From assembly GCA_944388175.1 (NCBI GenBank), contig CALXHR010000001.1, forward strand, positions 186,001 to 250,000: 64,000 nt of DNA, given 5' to 3'. The notes below the pieces were generated by a model that worked only from the letters and a program-made list of their open reading frames with translations, did not search any database and was not told the DNA's origin. Source of the stretch: an uncultured Gemmiger sp. (GTDB taxonomy: Bacteria; Bacillota; Clostridia; Oscillospirales; Ruminococcaceae). The translations under genes were made by a program, and so were the position numbers. This document shows, piece by piece, positions 40,783 to 50,348 of this stretch (the stretch's first letter is position 1; each line of letters starts with the position of its first letter).

Positions 40783-41364
40783 ATGAAACTTTTGGAACAG
40801 CGTATTCTGCAGCAGGGGCAGGTCCGCCCTGGCAATGTGCTGAAGGTGGATTGCTTTTTGAACCACCAGCTGGATGTCGAATTGCTGGATGCGATCGGCG
40901 CGGAATTTCACCGCATTTTCAAAGACGACGGTATCAACAAAATCCTGACGATCGAGGCGTCCGGCATCGCCATCGCCTGCATGACGGCGCGGCATTTTGA
41001 CGTGCCCGTCGTGTTTGCCAAAAAGGCCAAAAGCCGCAACATCGACGGCGATGTTTACACTTCCACCGTGCACTCCTATACTTACGGTCGCGACTATGAG
41101 ATCACGCTGGCCAAAAAATTCTTGAGCCCGGCCGACAACGTGCTGATTCTGGACGATTTTTTGGCCAACGGTAAAGCCATGAAAGGCTTGTTGGATGTCT
41201 GCCGGCAGGCCGGGTGCAAGGTCGCCGGCATTGGCATCTGCATTGAGAAAGGGTTCCAGCCCGGCGGCGCCGAGTTGCGGGCGGCCGGCTACAAGCTGGC
41301 CAGCCTGGCCATCGTCGATGCCATGGACGATACAAGCCTGCGTTTCCGCGAGCCGGAACTGTAA
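40783..41364 (+). CDS. xpt: xanthine phosphoribosyltransferase
   Basis: A 193-residue xanthine PRTase that salvages xanthine to XMP. The family pattern is clear: VDCFLNHQLDVELLDAIGAEF near 20-40, ILTIEASGIAIACMTA near 55, PRPP motif VLILDDFLANGKA (about 121-133), and IGICIEKGFQPG. ATG at 40783 gives the usual MKLLEQ start; a TTG at 40777 is the alternative, nearer to AAAGGGG. Divergent from the liv operon. Confidence 0.93.
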   Translation: MKLLEQRILQQGQVRPGNVLKVDCFLNHQLDVELLDAIGAEFHRIFKDDGINKILTIEASGIAIACMTARHFDVPVVFAKKAKSRNIDGDVYTSTVHSYTYGRDYEITLAKKFLSPADNVLILDDFLANGKAMKGLLDVCRQAGCKVAGIGICIEKGFQPGGAELRAAGYKLASLAIVDAMDDTSLRFREPEL

Positions 41365-41385
41365 AAACCGCTATTATAAACGCCG

Positions 41386-41420
41386 GAGGGCGCCCCTTGA
41401 CGGGACGCCCTCTGCTTTTT
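41386..41420 (+). terminator. terminator after xpt, converging with clpX
   Basis: GAGGGCGCCC and GGGACGCCCTC form a near-perfect stem with a TTGAC-region loop, followed by TGCTTTTT on the plus strand. The T run overlaps the clpX stop codon. Confidence 0.75.
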
Positions 41421-42780
41421 ATGCGTTATACCGGTTTGTTTTGCTTTGCAGCGCCAGGTTTTTGTAGCGCGGGCGCATCATACCGTGCTCGATATGCGGC
41501 GCGCCGCCTTCGACCGTGTCGGCGTCGATCGTCACCTTGGTGATCGTCGTGTCCGACGGAATCTCGTACATGATGGGGATCAAGAGATCCTCCACCACGC
41601 TGCGCAGCCCGCGCGCGCCGCTCTTGCGCTCAACCGTCTTTTTGGCGATTGCATGCAGCGCCGCGTCGGTAAAGACAAGTTCGGCATTGTCCAGGTGCAG
41701 CAGTTCTTTATACTGCCGCACGATGCTGTTTTTGGGTTCGGTCAGCACACGCACCAGCGTGTCCTCGTCCAGCGGGTCCAGCACCGTAACCACCGGCAGA
41801 CGGCCGATGAGTTCCGGGATCAGGCCAAACTTGACCAGATCGTCCGGTTCGACCTTTTTCAGCAGTTTCTGGCGCGTCTCGTCCTTGTCCAGCGTCGTGC
41901 GCAGCTGGCTGCCAAAGCCCAGCGAAGCGTTGTCGGTGCGGCGCTGGATGAGTTTTTCCAGCCCGTCAAACGCGCCGCCGCAGATGAACAGGATGTTCTT
42001 GGTGTTGATCTGGATAAACTCTTGCTGCGGATGCTTGCGGCCGCCGTTGGGCGGCACGTTGCTGACCGTGCCCTCCACGATTTTGAGCAGCGCCTGCTGC
42101 ACGCCCTCGCCGCCGACGTCCCGCGTGATGGAGGGGTTCTCGCTCTTGCGGGTGATCTTGTCGATCTCGTCGATATAGATGATGCCGATCTCCGCTTTGG
42201 GAATATCAAAATCCGCCGCCTGGATCAGCTTGAGCAGGATGTTCTCGACGTCCTCGCCCACGTAGCCGGCTTCGGTCAGCGTCGTAGCGTCAGCGATGGC
42301 GAACGGCACGCCCAGCATTTTGGCCAGCGTCTGTGCCAGCAGCGTCTTGCCGGTGCCCGAAGGCCCCAACATCAGTACGTTGGACTTTTGCAGTTCCACC
42401 TTGCTCTCCTGCCCGGAGAGAATGCGCTTGTAATGGTTGTAGACCGCGACCGAAAGCACTTTTTTGGCTTCATCCTGGCCGATGACATACTGGTCAAGCC
42501 CGGCCTTGATCTCCGCCGGCGTCAGGATGTTGACGCTTTCCAGCGGGTCGGCGTCGTAGCGGGCCTGCCCGGCGCTGTGGCCCGGGCGGCGGCCGGCGCG
42601 CGGCGGGGCCGGGCGGTCGCTGTCCTTATACAGCGCGCGGTAGCACATATCGATGCAGTCTTTGCAGATGTTGACCCCGGGGCCGATCAGAAGCTGTTCC
42701 ACCTCGTTTTGGGAGCGCCCGCAAAAGCTGCAGATCAGCTCGCGTCCTTTTCCGTCCTTACCGGACGATGTGTTTGCCAT
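41419..42780 (-). CDS. clpX: ATP-dependent protease ATPase subunit ClpX
   Basis: A 453-residue unfoldase. N-terminal zinc domain has Cys17, Cys20, Cys39 and Cys42; the AAA+ domain carries Walker A GPSGTGKT, Walker [11 protein letters not shown], and the LGFG loop that docks on ClpP (near 325). Follows clpP by 14 bases; tig-clpP-clpX is the standard order. Confidence 0.97.
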   Translation of the reverse strand: MANTSSGKDGKGRELICSFCGRSQNEVEQLLIGPGVNICKDCIDMCYRALYKDSDRPAPPRAGRRPGHSAGQARYDADPLESVNILTPAEIKAGLDQYVIGQDEAKKVLSVAVYNHYKRILSGQESKVELQKSNVLMLGPSGTGKTLLAQTLAKMLGVPFAIADATTLTEAGYVGEDVENILLKLIQAADFDIPKAEIGIIYIDEIDKITRKSENPSITRDVGGEGVQQALLKIVEGTVSNVPPNGGRKHPQQEFIQINTKNILFICGGAFDGLEKLIQRRTDNASLGFGSQLRTTLDKDETRQKLLKKVEPDDLVKFGLIPELIGRLPVVTVLDPLDEDTLVRVLTEPKNSIVRQYKELLHLDNAELVFTDAALHAIAKKTVERKSGARGLRSVVEDLLIPIMYEIPSDTTITKVTIDADTVEGGAPHIEHGMMRPRYKNLALQSKTNRYNA

Positions 42781-42794
42781 GTTGTTCCCCCGAA

Positions 42795-43385
42795 TCAGTG
42801 TTTGTAGAGGATGTCGTCGATCAGGCCGTACTCTTTGGCCTGCTGCGCCGTCATATAGTTATCGCGCTCGGTGTCGCGCTGGATGGTCTCAAGCTCCTGG
42901 CCGGTGTACTGGCTGTAAAGCTGGTTCATCCGCTCGCGCAGGCGCACGATGTGGTTGGCATGGATCTGGATATCGGTCGCCTGGCCCGAGATGCCGTTGC
43001 CGCCGATCAGCGGCTGATGGATCAGAATCTCGGAGTTGGGCAGGGCGTAGCGCTTGCCTTTGGCGCCGCTGGCCAGCAGGAACGAACCCATGGACGCCGC
43101 CATGCCGATGCAGATGGTAGAGACGTCGCACTTGATGTAGTTCATCGTATCGTGGATGGCCATACCGTCCGAGATGGAACCGCCCGGGCTGTTGATATAG
43201 AAGTAGATATCTTTCTCCGGGTCCTGGCCTTCCAGGTAGAGCAGCTGCGCGACGACGACGCTGGCCGAGGTGGAATTGACGTCCTCGCTCAGCACGATGA
43301 TGCGGTCGTTGAGCAGGCGGGAGAAGATATCATAGCTGCGCTCCCCGCGCGCGGTCTGTTCAATGACATAGGGTACAAGGCTCAT
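42795..43385 (-). CDS. clpP: ATP-dependent Clp protease proteolytic subunit
   Basis: A 196-residue ClpP serine protease with catalytic Ser98 (GMAASMGSF), His123 (ILIHQP) and Asp171 (QRDTERD). The ATG at 43385 gives the standard [11 protein letters not shown] start after TAAGGAGGG; the open frame upstream of it is non-coding. Works with ClpX, encoded next. Confidence 0.97.
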   Translation of the reverse strand: MSLVPYVIEQTARGERSYDIFSRLLNDRIIVLSEDVNSTSASVVVAQLLYLEGQDPEKDIYFYINSPGGSISDGMAIHDTMNYIKCDVSTICIGMAASMGSFLLASGAKGKRYALPNSEILIHQPLIGGNGISGQATDIQIHANHIVRLRERMNQLYSQYTGQELETIQRDTERDNYMTAQQAKEYGLIDDILYKH

Positions 43386-43441
43386 GGGGTGTTCCCTCCT
43401 TACAATGCAAAAAATGTTGTACAGCAGGCCCGACAAAGGAA

Positions 43442-43472
43442 CCGATACGGCAGCGCTTGCACGCCGTATCGG
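43442..43472 (-). terminator. hairpin between tig and clpP
   Basis: A perfect 10-bp stem CCGATACGGC/GCCGTATCGG with an 11-base loop, followed on the minus strand by TTCCTTTG. The weak T tract suggests partial termination or a processing or stability element inside the tig-clpP-clpX unit. Confidence 0.45.
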
Positions 43473-43510
43473 CCCTGTTTCAGCTTACTGTTCCGGTGGC
43501 AAAGGCCGTC

Positions 43511-44893
43511 TTACTCGCCTTTGCTCTCCTCGTTCTTGGGTTCTTCCTCTTTGGCCGCCGCTTTCTTGGTCGCCTTGCGGGCCGTCTTTTTGGCGGGTTT
43601 CTGTTCCGTCTCGCCCGCCGTGACGTTGGCCTTCTCCTTCACAAAGTCGATGGCCTTGTTGACGGCCAGGTCCTTCTTGACGGCGTCGACGTTCACCAGG
43701 CTCTTGACCTTGTCGGCTTCCATCTGGTACGCATCGGCGATGCGCTTGACTTCCGCTTCAAATTCCTCGTCGGTCGCCTCGATGTTTTCTTTGTCCACGA
43801 TGGCTTCCATCGCCAGACGCATCTTAACCTGCTTGTCGGCCTGCTCGCGGAACTGCTCCTTGAACTGGTCCTGGTTCATGCCCATATACTGCAGGTACTG
43901 GTCCAGCTTGAGACCCTGCTGCGAGATGCGGTACTCGAAATCCTGCACAAGCTCTTCCATGCGGGACTCGATCATCGCGTCGGGGATCTCCGCCTTCATG
44001 CCGTTCACAACCTGCTCGATCAGATCGTTTTCGACCTTCTGCTCCGCCTGGCGCTCGTAGTTGTCGGCAATGCCCTTGCGGATGGAATCCTTGAGTTCCT
44101 CCAGCGTGTCGTACTCGCTGACGTCCTTGGCGAAGTCGTCGTCCAGCTCCGGCAGCTCCTTATACTGGACTTCATGCAGCTTGATCTTGAAGGTAGCGTC
44201 CTTGCCAGCCAGCTCCTCGGCCTGGTATTCCTCGGGGAACTTGACGTTGACGTCAAACTCGTCGCCCGCCTTGTGGCCGACGACCTGCTCCTCAAAACCG
44301 GGGATGAAGGAACCGCTGCCCAGCACCAGGGCGTAATGCTCGGCCTTGCCGCCCTCAAACGCCTTGCCGTCCACAAAGCCCTCAAAGTCGATGGTCGCGG
44401 TATCACCGTTCTGCGCTTCGCCCTCGCGGGTCAACAGGCGGCCGTTGCGGTCCTGCATGCGCTTGATCTCGGCGTCAACCTCGGCTTCGTCCACAGTCTT
44501 GACATCTTTGGTCACCGTTAAACCAATGTAGTCGCCCAGTTCCACGTCCGGCTTGACCGCGACTTTGACCTTGAGCACAGCGCCTTCTTCCTCCGACATC
44601 GAGACGACTTCCGGCGCGGGGCTGCCCACGACCTCGATGTTGGCGGCCTTGACGGCGGCTTCATAATTCTCGGGGAAGAGATCGTTGACAGCGTCGTACT
44701 GGAACAGATCCTTGCCGTACATCCGCTCGATCACCGCGCGCGGGGCATGGCCCTTGCGGAAGCCGGGAACGGCATATTTTTTGCTTTCACGCTTGAAAGC
44801 CGCCGATACCGCGGCGCGGAAAGCTTCCGCGTCGATGGAAAACTGCAGTTCAACCATGCTCTTTTCGAGCTTTTCACAGGAAATCAGGTTCAT
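43511..44893 (-). CDS. tig: trigger factor
   Basis: A 460-residue ribosome-bound chaperone and prolyl isomerase. The N-terminal ribosome-binding tail has the GFRKGHAPR signature (about 46-54), the FKBP-type PPIase domain lies at about 150-240 (GDTATIDFEGFVDGKAFEGG), and the helical C-terminal domain follows. After about residue 425 there is an unusual Lys/Ala-rich then Glu-rich tail (KKTARKATKKAAAKEEE). First gene of the clp unit. Confidence 0.95.
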   Translation of the reverse strand: MNLISCEKLEKSMVELQFSIDAEAFRAAVSAAFKRESKKYAVPGFRKGHAPRAVIERMYGKDLFQYDAVNDLFPENYEAAVKAANIEVVGSPAPEVVSMSEEEGAVLKVKVAVKPDVELGDYIGLTVTKDVKTVDEAEVDAEIKRMQDRNGRLLTREGEAQNGDTATIDFEGFVDGKAFEGGKAEHYALVLGSGSFIPGFEEQVVGHKAGDEFDVNVKFPEEYQAEELAGKDATFKIKLHEVQYKELPELDDDFAKDVSEYDTLEELKDSIRKGIADNYERQAEQKVENDLIEQVVNGMKAEIPDAMIESRMEELVQDFEYRISQQGLKLDQYLQYMGMNQDQFKEQFREQADKQVKMRLAMEAIVDKENIEATDEEFEAEVKRIADAYQMEADKVKSLVNVDAVKKDLAVNKAIDFVKEKANVTAGETEQKPAKKTARKATKKAAAKEEEPKNEESKGE

Positions 44894-44936
44894 TTATAAA
44901 TTCCTCCAAAAATAGATGTACATAAAAATACAAGTT

Positions 44937-44945
44937 ATTATAGCA
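44937..44945 (-). promoter_or_regulatory. extended -10 promoter of tig-clpP-clpX
   Basis: Minus-strand TGC-TATAAT (44937-44945), an extended -10 element. No convincing -35 is seen at 17 bases. Leader of about 40 bases before tig. Confidence 0.6.
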
Positions 44946-45066
44946 TGTTTCCTTGCGGAATACCAGCCCTATTTTAAAAAATCCACCGCGTTTTGCAGGG
45001 TTTTCGCCGCCTGCCGGCGCGCAGAGAGCCTGAACGTCCTACCGCCCCCTTGCTCTTCTGACGGTT

Positions 45067-45753
45067 TTACTCACAGATTTTATACGGGCAAAAGCCCAGC
45101 CCATCGGCAGAGATGAGTTTGTAGGTGATCCCGTCCACTGCCCCCTGCACCGCAAACCGGATGGACTTGCCGTGCAGATGCCCGTAGTAGCACTCCGTCA
45201 CGCCGTATTCCTGAAGAACCTCGACCAGTTCCTGTGCCGAAGCCCCCGGGTAGACCGGCGGGTAGTGTAAAAACGCGATCTTGCACGGTGTCTGCCCGGC
45301 CGCCTGCAGCGACATGCGCAGCCGCCCGGCTTCGCGCGCCATCAGCTTTTCGCCCTGGGCCGCCGCATCGTCAAACGGCCAGCCGCGGGTGCCACACAAG
45401 GCGGTATCCCCCACGATGCAGGCGTTGTTATGCAATATATGCAGCGTGTCAAAGCCGTTGGCGGCCAGGAACGTCTCCATCTTGCGGGCCGTGGTCCACC
45501 AGTAATCGTGGTTGCCCTTCAGCAGCCATTTCTGGCCCGGCAGCGCCTGCAAAAAGGCGAAATCCGCCCGCGTGTCGTTCAGGTTCATCGCCCAGCTGGT
45601 ATCCCCGGCCAGAACGACGGTATCCTGCGGGGAAATCAGCGTGCGCCAGCAGCGCTCCAGCTTGGGCAGGTAGCCCTCCCACCCGGGAAATACATCCATC
45701 GGTTTGTCGGCGCCCAGGGAAAGGTGCAGGTCGCCGATTGCAAACAGAGCCAT
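45067..45753 (-). CDS. metallophosphoesterase
   Basis: A 228-residue calcineurin-like phosphoesterase with the metal-binding motifs in order: DLH (residues 8-10), GDTSW (about 50), GNHDYWW (about 79), and GHLHG (about 190). Similar to the YkuE/DUF-type predicted phosphohydrolases found after lepB-rnhB clusters; substrate is unknown. Last gene of the rplS-led run, 24 bases after thrC. Beyond its stop, 45066-44946 carries no clear terminator. Confidence 0.85.
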   Translation of the reverse strand: MALFAIGDLHLSLGADKPMDVFPGWEGYLPKLERCWRTLISPQDTVVLAGDTSWAMNLNDTRADFAFLQALPGQKWLLKGNHDYWWTTARKMETFLAANGFDTLHILHNNACIVGDTALCGTRGWPFDDAAAQGEKLMAREAGRLRMSLQAAGQTPCKIAFLHYPPVYPGASAQELVEVLQEYGVTECYYGHLHGKSIRFAVQGAVDGITYKLISADGLGFCPYKICE

Positions 45754-45777
45754 ACCGCTCCCCTTTCCACTGTATGG

Positions 45778-47226
45778 TTATTGCAGCGCGGCGGCGCGAA
45801 TCTCGCCCGGCTCGATCACGTTGGTAAAGCGCACCGGCAGCTTGTCCAGTTCCCGCAGGCTCTGCGGTGCCTGCACGCCGGCGGCCGTCTCCAGCGCCGC
45901 CATCGCGGCAAAATCGCCGACCGGGACCGTCTGCCCCAGCGCCGCCAGCACGTCGCGCGGGAACTTGAAGGGGCTGGCCGTAGACAGCACGACCATCGGC
46001 GCCGCCGTGCGGCAGCGCGCCGCCACGCGCAACGCCACCGCCGTGTGCGTATCGCAGAGGTAACCGTCCTGCGCAAAGCGCGCGCGGATTTCCTCGGCCC
46101 CCTGCGCGTCGTCGGCAAAACCGGCGTCAAACGACGCCTGGATCGCCGCCAGGGTCTCGGCGTCGACGGTATAGCGGCCGGTCTGCGCCAGCTGCCGCAT
46201 CCAGTCCGCCACCTTGTCGCTGCTGCCGCTGACATGCCAGAGCAGCCGTTCGAGGTTGGAGGAGATCAGGATATCCATCGACGGCGAAGCGGTTTTATAG
46301 AATGCACGGCGCGCGTCGTAGGTACCGGTGCGGATAAAGTCCGTCAGCACGTTGTTGCGGTTGGACGCACAGACCAGCCTGCCCACCGGCAGGCCCATCC
46401 GCTTGGCGTAATAGCCTGCCAGGATATCGCCAAAGTTGCCCGTGGGCACGCAGAAATCGACCGGTTCGCCCCAGGCGACGGCGTCTTCGTCGGCCAGACG
46501 GAAATAGGCGTAGAAATAGTAGACGATCTGCGGCGCCAGCCGGCCCCAGTTGATGGAGTTGGCGCTGGACAGGCGGATGTTGCGCGCTTCCAGTTCGGCC
46601 GCGACCGTCTCGTCGGAGAATACGCGCTTGACGCCGGTCTGGGCGTCGTCAAAGTTGCCCTCGACCGCATAGACGCGGACGTTGTCGCCCGCCTGCGTCG
46701 CCATCTGCAGGCGCTGGATCTCGCTGGTGCCGGCATTGGGGTAGAATACGGCAATGTCAATGCCGTCCAGCCCGGCATACCCGGCCAGCGCCGCCTTGCC
46801 GGTATCGCCGGAGGTTGCCACCAGGATGCGTGTCGTCTCGCTGCGGCGCAGCATGCGTTTGGCTTCCACCAGCAGTTTCGGCATCAGCTGCAGGGCGTAG
46901 TCTTTGAACGCGCAGGTGGGCCCATGCCACAGTTCCAACGCGTACAGGCCGTCGTGCACTTTGACCGTGCAGCCCGCCTTGCCGCCGAACGCATCGCCGT
47001 ACGTCGCCTGCGCCGCCTGGCGCAGAAACGCCGTGCTGTAATCGGTCAGGTAGCCGGCCAGCACCTTCTCGGCCAGCTCCGGGTAGGAAAGATGCCGCCA
47101 CGCTTCCAAGTCTGCCTTGGGGAAAGTTTCCGGCACAAACAAACCGCTTTGCGGCGCCAGGCCGCGCATGATCGCTTCGGCGGCCGAGACACGGAGCCCG
47201 GCGTCCCGGGTGCTTTGATACTGCAT
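45778..47226 (-). CDS. thrC: threonine synthase
   Basis: A 482-residue PLP enzyme converting O-phosphohomoserine to threonine. The Schiff-base Lys108 lies in GPTCAFKDYAL; the phosphate-binding TSGDTGKAAL (about 145) and SINWGR (about 225) are typical of the long thrC type. N-terminus MQYQSTRDAG is the family start. No other thr gene is adjacent. Confidence 0.94.
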   Translation of the reverse strand: MQYQSTRDAGLRVSAAEAIMRGLAPQSGLFVPETFPKADLEAWRHLSYPELAEKVLAGYLTDYSTAFLRQAAQATYGDAFGGKAGCTVKVHDGLYALELWHGPTCAFKDYALQLMPKLLVEAKRMLRRSETTRILVATSGDTGKAALAGYAGLDGIDIAVFYPNAGTSEIQRLQMATQAGDNVRVYAVEGNFDDAQTGVKRVFSDETVAAELEARNIRLSSANSINWGRLAPQIVYYFYAYFRLADEDAVAWGEPVDFCVPTGNFGDILAGYYAKRMGLPVGRLVCASNRNNVLTDFIRTGTYDARRAFYKTASPSMDILISSNLERLLWHVSGSSDKVADWMRQLAQTGRYTVDAETLAAIQASFDAGFADDAQGAEEIRARFAQDGYLCDTHTAVALRVAARCRTAAPMVVLSTASPFKFPRDVLAALGQTVPVGDFAAMAALETAAGVQAPQSLRELDKLPVRFTNVIEPGEIRAAALQ

Positions 47227-47252
47227 AGTGATCCACCTTTCTTAGTACGGTT

Positions 47253-47606
47253 TCAGCCCTGGAAGGCATCCATGATGCAATGCACCTGCCAGCCTTTTTC
47301 GGCCGGTGTGACCTCGACGACGTCAAAGCGCACCGGCGCGTCGGCATAGGGGCTGTTTTGCAGGTAGGTCTGCGCAGCGCGCAGCAGGCGCTGCTGTTTA
47401 TGGGGGTCGACGGCCGCCCCCGGCGTCGAAAGCTGCCGGCCGGCGCGGGTCTTGACCTCGGCAAATACCAGGGCGCCGTCCTTGTACAAAACAAGGTCCA
47501 GTTCCCCCATGCGGGTGCGGTAGTTATGGTTCAAGAGCAGATAACCGCGCTGCTGGTAATAGCGGGCGGCAATCGCCTCGCCTTTGGGGCCCAGTTCATT
47601 TGCCAT
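47253..47606 (-). CDS. YraN family (UPF0102) endonuclease-like protein
   Basis: A 117-residue protein with a restriction endonuclease-like fold: [26 protein letters not shown] (Glu-x-Asp) and FAEVKTRA (Glu-x-Lys) form the expected PD-(D/E)xK site. Function in cells is unknown. Overlaps rnhB by 11 bases; the rnhB-yraN pairing is conserved. Confidence 0.9.
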   Translation of the reverse strand: MANELGPKGEAIAARYYQQRGYLLLNHNYRTRMGELDLVLYKDGALVFAEVKTRAGRQLSTPGAAVDPHKQQRLLRAAQTYLQNSPYADAPVRFDVVEVTPAEKGWQVHCIMDAFQG

Positions 47607-48240
47607 GCCAGTACCCCTGCTTTTTTAAAAAGCTGCGGCGGTAAAACGGCTGGCTGCCGTATTGCGCCAGCAGTTGGTAATGCAGCGCCGTGGGGTAGCC
47701 TTTGTGGCGCGCCAGCTGGTACTGCGGGTATTGCTTGTCCAGTTCCTGCATATAGCGGTCCCGGCTGACTTTGGCCAAAATGGACGCCGCCGCGATGCTG
47801 GCGCTGCTGGCGTCCCCTTTGACGACCGCCTGCGCCGGAATGTCCAGCCCCGGCGGGCAGCGGTTGCCGTCGATGAGCGCATACGCCGGGCGGATATCCA
47901 ACCCGGCCACGGCCTGCGCCATGCCGTCCATCGTGGCCCACAGGATGTTCTTCTCGTCGATCTCCTGCGGGGGCACAAAGACGACTTGCCAGGCCAGCGC
48001 GCGGCGGGTGATTTCCTCATACAGGGCTTCGCGCCGCTTCTCGCTAAGCTTTTTGGAGTCGTTGACCCCCTCGATGGGGTCCTGCGGATCCAGAATAACC
48101 GCCGCACAGCACACCGGGCCGCACAGCGGGCCGCGCCCGGCTTCGTCCACGCCGCAGACTACACCGAACTGCTCGCGCATTCGGGCGTCAAAGGCATAGA
48201 GTTCTTCGTTACCCTTCTTCGCTCTCGCAGTCCCCGGCAT
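47596..48240 (-). CDS. rnhB: ribonuclease HII
   Basis: A 214-residue RNase HII that removes ribonucleotides from [15 protein letters not shown] contains the first two acidic residues; DGNRCPPG and the [21 protein letters not shown] block carry the others. Its start overlaps ylqF by 32 bases; the N-terminal 20 residues are poorly conserved, so a start nearer residue 20 is possible. Confidence 0.95.
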   Translation of the reverse strand: MPGTARAKKGNEELYAFDARMREQFGVVCGVDEAGRGPLCGPVCCAAVILDPQDPIEGVNDSKKLSEKRREALYEEITRRALAWQVVFVPPQEIDEKNILWATMDGMAQAVAGLDIRPAYALIDGNRCPPGLDIPAQAVVKGDASSASIAAASILAKVSRDRYMQELDKQYPQYQLARHKGYPTALHYQLLAQYGSQPFYRRSFLKKQGYWHGK

Positions 48241-49144
48241 CGTCCGTTTCCTCCTGTTCCTGTTGGCGCTGGGGCGGCCGCTCCAAAGAAAGGCGGCCCC
48301 ATTTGCTGGCGCGGAATTCCCCGATCAGCATCTTGGCGGCGCGTTCGGTGTCCACCGCGCCGCCGGAAATCAGCATCCCGCGCTTGGCGCCGATGGCCTG
48401 CAGCAGTTCATAGGGCGGCAGTTCCAGCGCCGCCGCTTCCAGTTTGTAGCGCGCCTGCAACTCCTGCGGGTAGATGCTGCGCACACTGGCCAACAGCCCG
48501 CAGGCCAGTTCCTCAATATCGAGGATATCATCCCGGATGGAACCGATGAACGCCAGGTGGGACGCCGTTTCCAGCGAGTCGAACTTTTTCCACAACACGC
48601 CCGGCATATCCATCAGGTCAAACCCTTCTACCGAAATCCACTGTTTGCCGCGGGTCACGCCGGGGCGGTTGGCCGCCTTGGCGCGCGCCGTCCCCGCAAA
48701 CGAGTTGATGAAGGTCGACTTGCCCACGTTGGGGATGCCCACAACCATGACGCGGACGGCCGCCCCGGCCATGCCGCGGCTGCGGCGGCGCGCCATCAAA
48801 GCGGAAAGTTCGCGCAAAATGGGCTGCCGCACTGCGGCGGCGCGCCCCTGCCGGCGGGAATCCATGGCAAGGCAGCCGGCCCCGGCGCTCTGGAAGTACG
48901 CCAGCCACTGGCGGGTGATTTCGGGGTCCGCAAGGTCCGCTTTGTTGAGGATATACAGGTGCGGTTTGCCCGCCGTGATGCGCTCAATCTCCGGGTTTAA
49001 ACTGGAAAGCGGGATGCGCGCGTCCAGTATCTGCAAAACGCAGTCCACGTTGCGGATTTCTTTCTCCATCAGGCGCAGCGTCTTGGTCATATGCCCGGGG
49101 AACCACTGGATCTGGCGGCTGTTTAAGGTATCGTTCTGGTTCAT
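48209..49144 (-). CDS. ylqF: ribosome biogenesis GTPase YlqF (RbgA)
   Basis: A 311-residue circularly permuted GTPase: G4 ILNKADLAD (near 65) precedes G1 GIPNVGKST (near 135), with G3 DMPGVLW (near 178). N-terminal [11 protein letters not shown] is the family start. It assists late 50S assembly. ATG overlaps the lepB stop by 4 bases. The C-terminal tail is acidic. Confidence 0.95.
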   Translation of the reverse strand: MNQNDTLNSRQIQWFPGHMTKTLRLMEKEIRNVDCVLQILDARIPLSSLNPEIERITAGKPHLYILNKADLADPEITRQWLAYFQSAGAGCLAMDSRRQGRAAAVRQPILRELSALMARRRSRGMAGAAVRVMVVGIPNVGKSTFINSFAGTARAKAANRPGVTRGKQWISVEGFDLMDMPGVLWKKFDSLETASHLAFIGSIRDDILDIEELACGLLASVRSIYPQELQARYKLEAAALELPPYELLQAIGAKRGMLISGGAVDTERAAKMLIGEFRASKWGRLSLERPPQRQQEQEETDDAGDCESEEG

Positions 49145-49686
49145 AGCGCGCCCCCTATCGCAGTAAATGGCATCAGCCGCAGCAGCGCGCCCCCCAGCAC
49201 GTCGCGGCTGTCCACGCAGCCGATCTCGGCGTCGCGGCTGTCCTTGGAGCGGTTGCGGTTATCCCCCATGATGAACAGTTTGCCCTCCGGCACAGTCAAC
49301 GGAAAGCTGACGCCCTCATAGGTCCAGGTTGGTTCCGCCACATACGCTTCCTGCAGCGGCTGGCCGTTGCGGTAGACAACCCCGGCCGAAAAATCAATGT
49401 CGATGGTATCCCCCGCTTTGCCGATCACGCGCTTGACCAGCGGTTTGCCGTACGGGATATAGCTGTCGATGACCACGACGTCGCCATAGTCCGGCTGCCA
49501 CAGCGCGCCGATCAGGATGCGCTGCCCGTCATACAGCGTGGGGTTCATGGAACTGCCGTCCACCTGCACAATGCGCACCCCAAACGTGAACACCAGCGCG
49601 ATGGCAGCCACCGCAACGGCCAGCGCGTCATACCATTCCAGAATCCCGCGGTTGCGGCGGTACCGGTCTTTGATCGCCCGTGCCAT
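49141..49686 (-). CDS. lepB: signal peptidase I
   Basis: A 181-residue type I signal peptidase with one N-terminal membrane helix (about 20-38), catalytic Ser46 (GSSMNPTL), Lys85 (VKRVIG) and the closing box GDNRNRSKDSRD. It cleaves secreted preproteins on the outer membrane face of the cell membrane. Lies between rplS and ylqF. Confidence 0.95.
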   Translation of the reverse strand: MARAIKDRYRRNRGILEWYDALAVAVAAIALVFTFGVRIVQVDGSSMNPTLYDGQRILIGALWQPDYGDVVVIDSYIPYGKPLVKRVIGKAGDTIDIDFSAGVVYRNGQPLQEAYVAEPTWTYEGVSFPLTVPEGKLFIMGDNRNRSKDSRDAEIGCVDSRDVLGGALLRLMPFTAIGGAL

Positions 49687-49710
49687 GGCGGACAGCCCCC
49701 TTCCGTAAAA

Positions 49711-49748
49711 AACGAAAAAAGGGAGAACGCCAACCGTCCTCCCCTTTT
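49711..49748 (-). terminator. terminator between rplS and lepB
   Basis: Stem AAAAGGGGAG/CTCCCTTTT with a T6 run on the minus strand, 10 bases after rplS. Read-through would supply the lepB-to-metallophosphoesterase genes at a lower level. Confidence 0.75.
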
Positions 49749-49758
49749 CTCAGTATGC

Positions 49759-50100
49759 TCAGATGCGCGCTTTGACCTTGGCCGCCTTGCCGGTGCGCTG
49801 ACGCAGGTAGAAGAGTTTCGCACGGCGGACTTTGCCGCGGCGGACGACCTCCACCTTCTCGACAAACGGGCTGTTGACGGGGAACACACGCTCCACGCCG
49901 ACGCCGTAGGAAGTACGGCGGACCGTAAAGGTCTCGGCGATGCCGCCATGCTTCTTGGCAATGACGGTGCCCTCAAAAGCCTGGATACGCTCTTTGTCGC
50001 CTTCCTTGATGCGGACGGAAACGCGGACCGTATCGCCGACTTCAAACTGGGGCTTGTTCTCTTTGATCATACCCTCGGTAAAATGCTTCATTGCGTCCAT
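49759..50100 (-). CDS. rplS: 50S ribosomal protein L19
   Basis: A 113-residue L19 with the conserved [22 protein letters not shown], the [14 protein letters not shown] block and the basic [11 protein letters not shown] end. ATG at 50100 lies 7 bases after GGAGG. Confidence 0.96.
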   Translation of the reverse strand: MDAMKHFTEGMIKENKPQFEVGDTVRVSVRIKEGDKERIQAFEGTVIAKKHGGIAETFTVRRTSYGVGVERVFPVNSPFVEKVEVVRRGKVRRAKLFYLRQRTGKAAKVKARI

Positions 50101-50214
50101 GGTAAATCCTCCATTTTGTATCGACGTTCATACCCGGTTTGCCGGCAGAGGACCGCCTGTTTAATGAGATGTGTCATTATCCTGCCGGTGGCCCGGCAGC
50201 ACTAACGCCTTAGT

Positions 50215-50243
50215 ATTATAGCACCCGGCGCCTGGTTTGGCAA
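50215..50243 (-). promoter_or_regulatory. sigma-A promoter of rplS
   Basis: Minus-strand TTGCCA (50238-50243), 17-base spacer, TATAAT (50215-50220). The leader of about 110 bases contains a hairpin CTGCCGG-GCCA-CCGGCAG; it might act as an L19 leader, but I cannot confirm a match to the known structure. Confidence 0.75.
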
Positions 50244-50306
50244 GCCTTTTTGTACAAAAAATGGCAAAAATTTCGGCAAAATCCCCATACGGAGGCGTCG
50301 TACAAA

Positions 50307-50335
50307 GGGGCCGCCGCGCGTTGCGCGGCGGCCCC
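50307..50335 (-). terminator. terminator after pfkA
   Basis: Perfect 13-bp stem GGGGCCGCCGCGC/GCGCGGCGGCCCC with a 3-base loop, just after the pfkA stop on the minus strand. Only TTTG follows, so the stem strength may compensate. Confidence 0.7.
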
Positions 50336-50348
50336 TGGCTTGGCAGCG

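Noticed and set aside
44946-45066. Small gene or RNA between the metallophosphoesterase and tig promoter
   Set aside because: No ribosome binding site with open frame, no tRNA-like fold and no convincing terminator could be supported.
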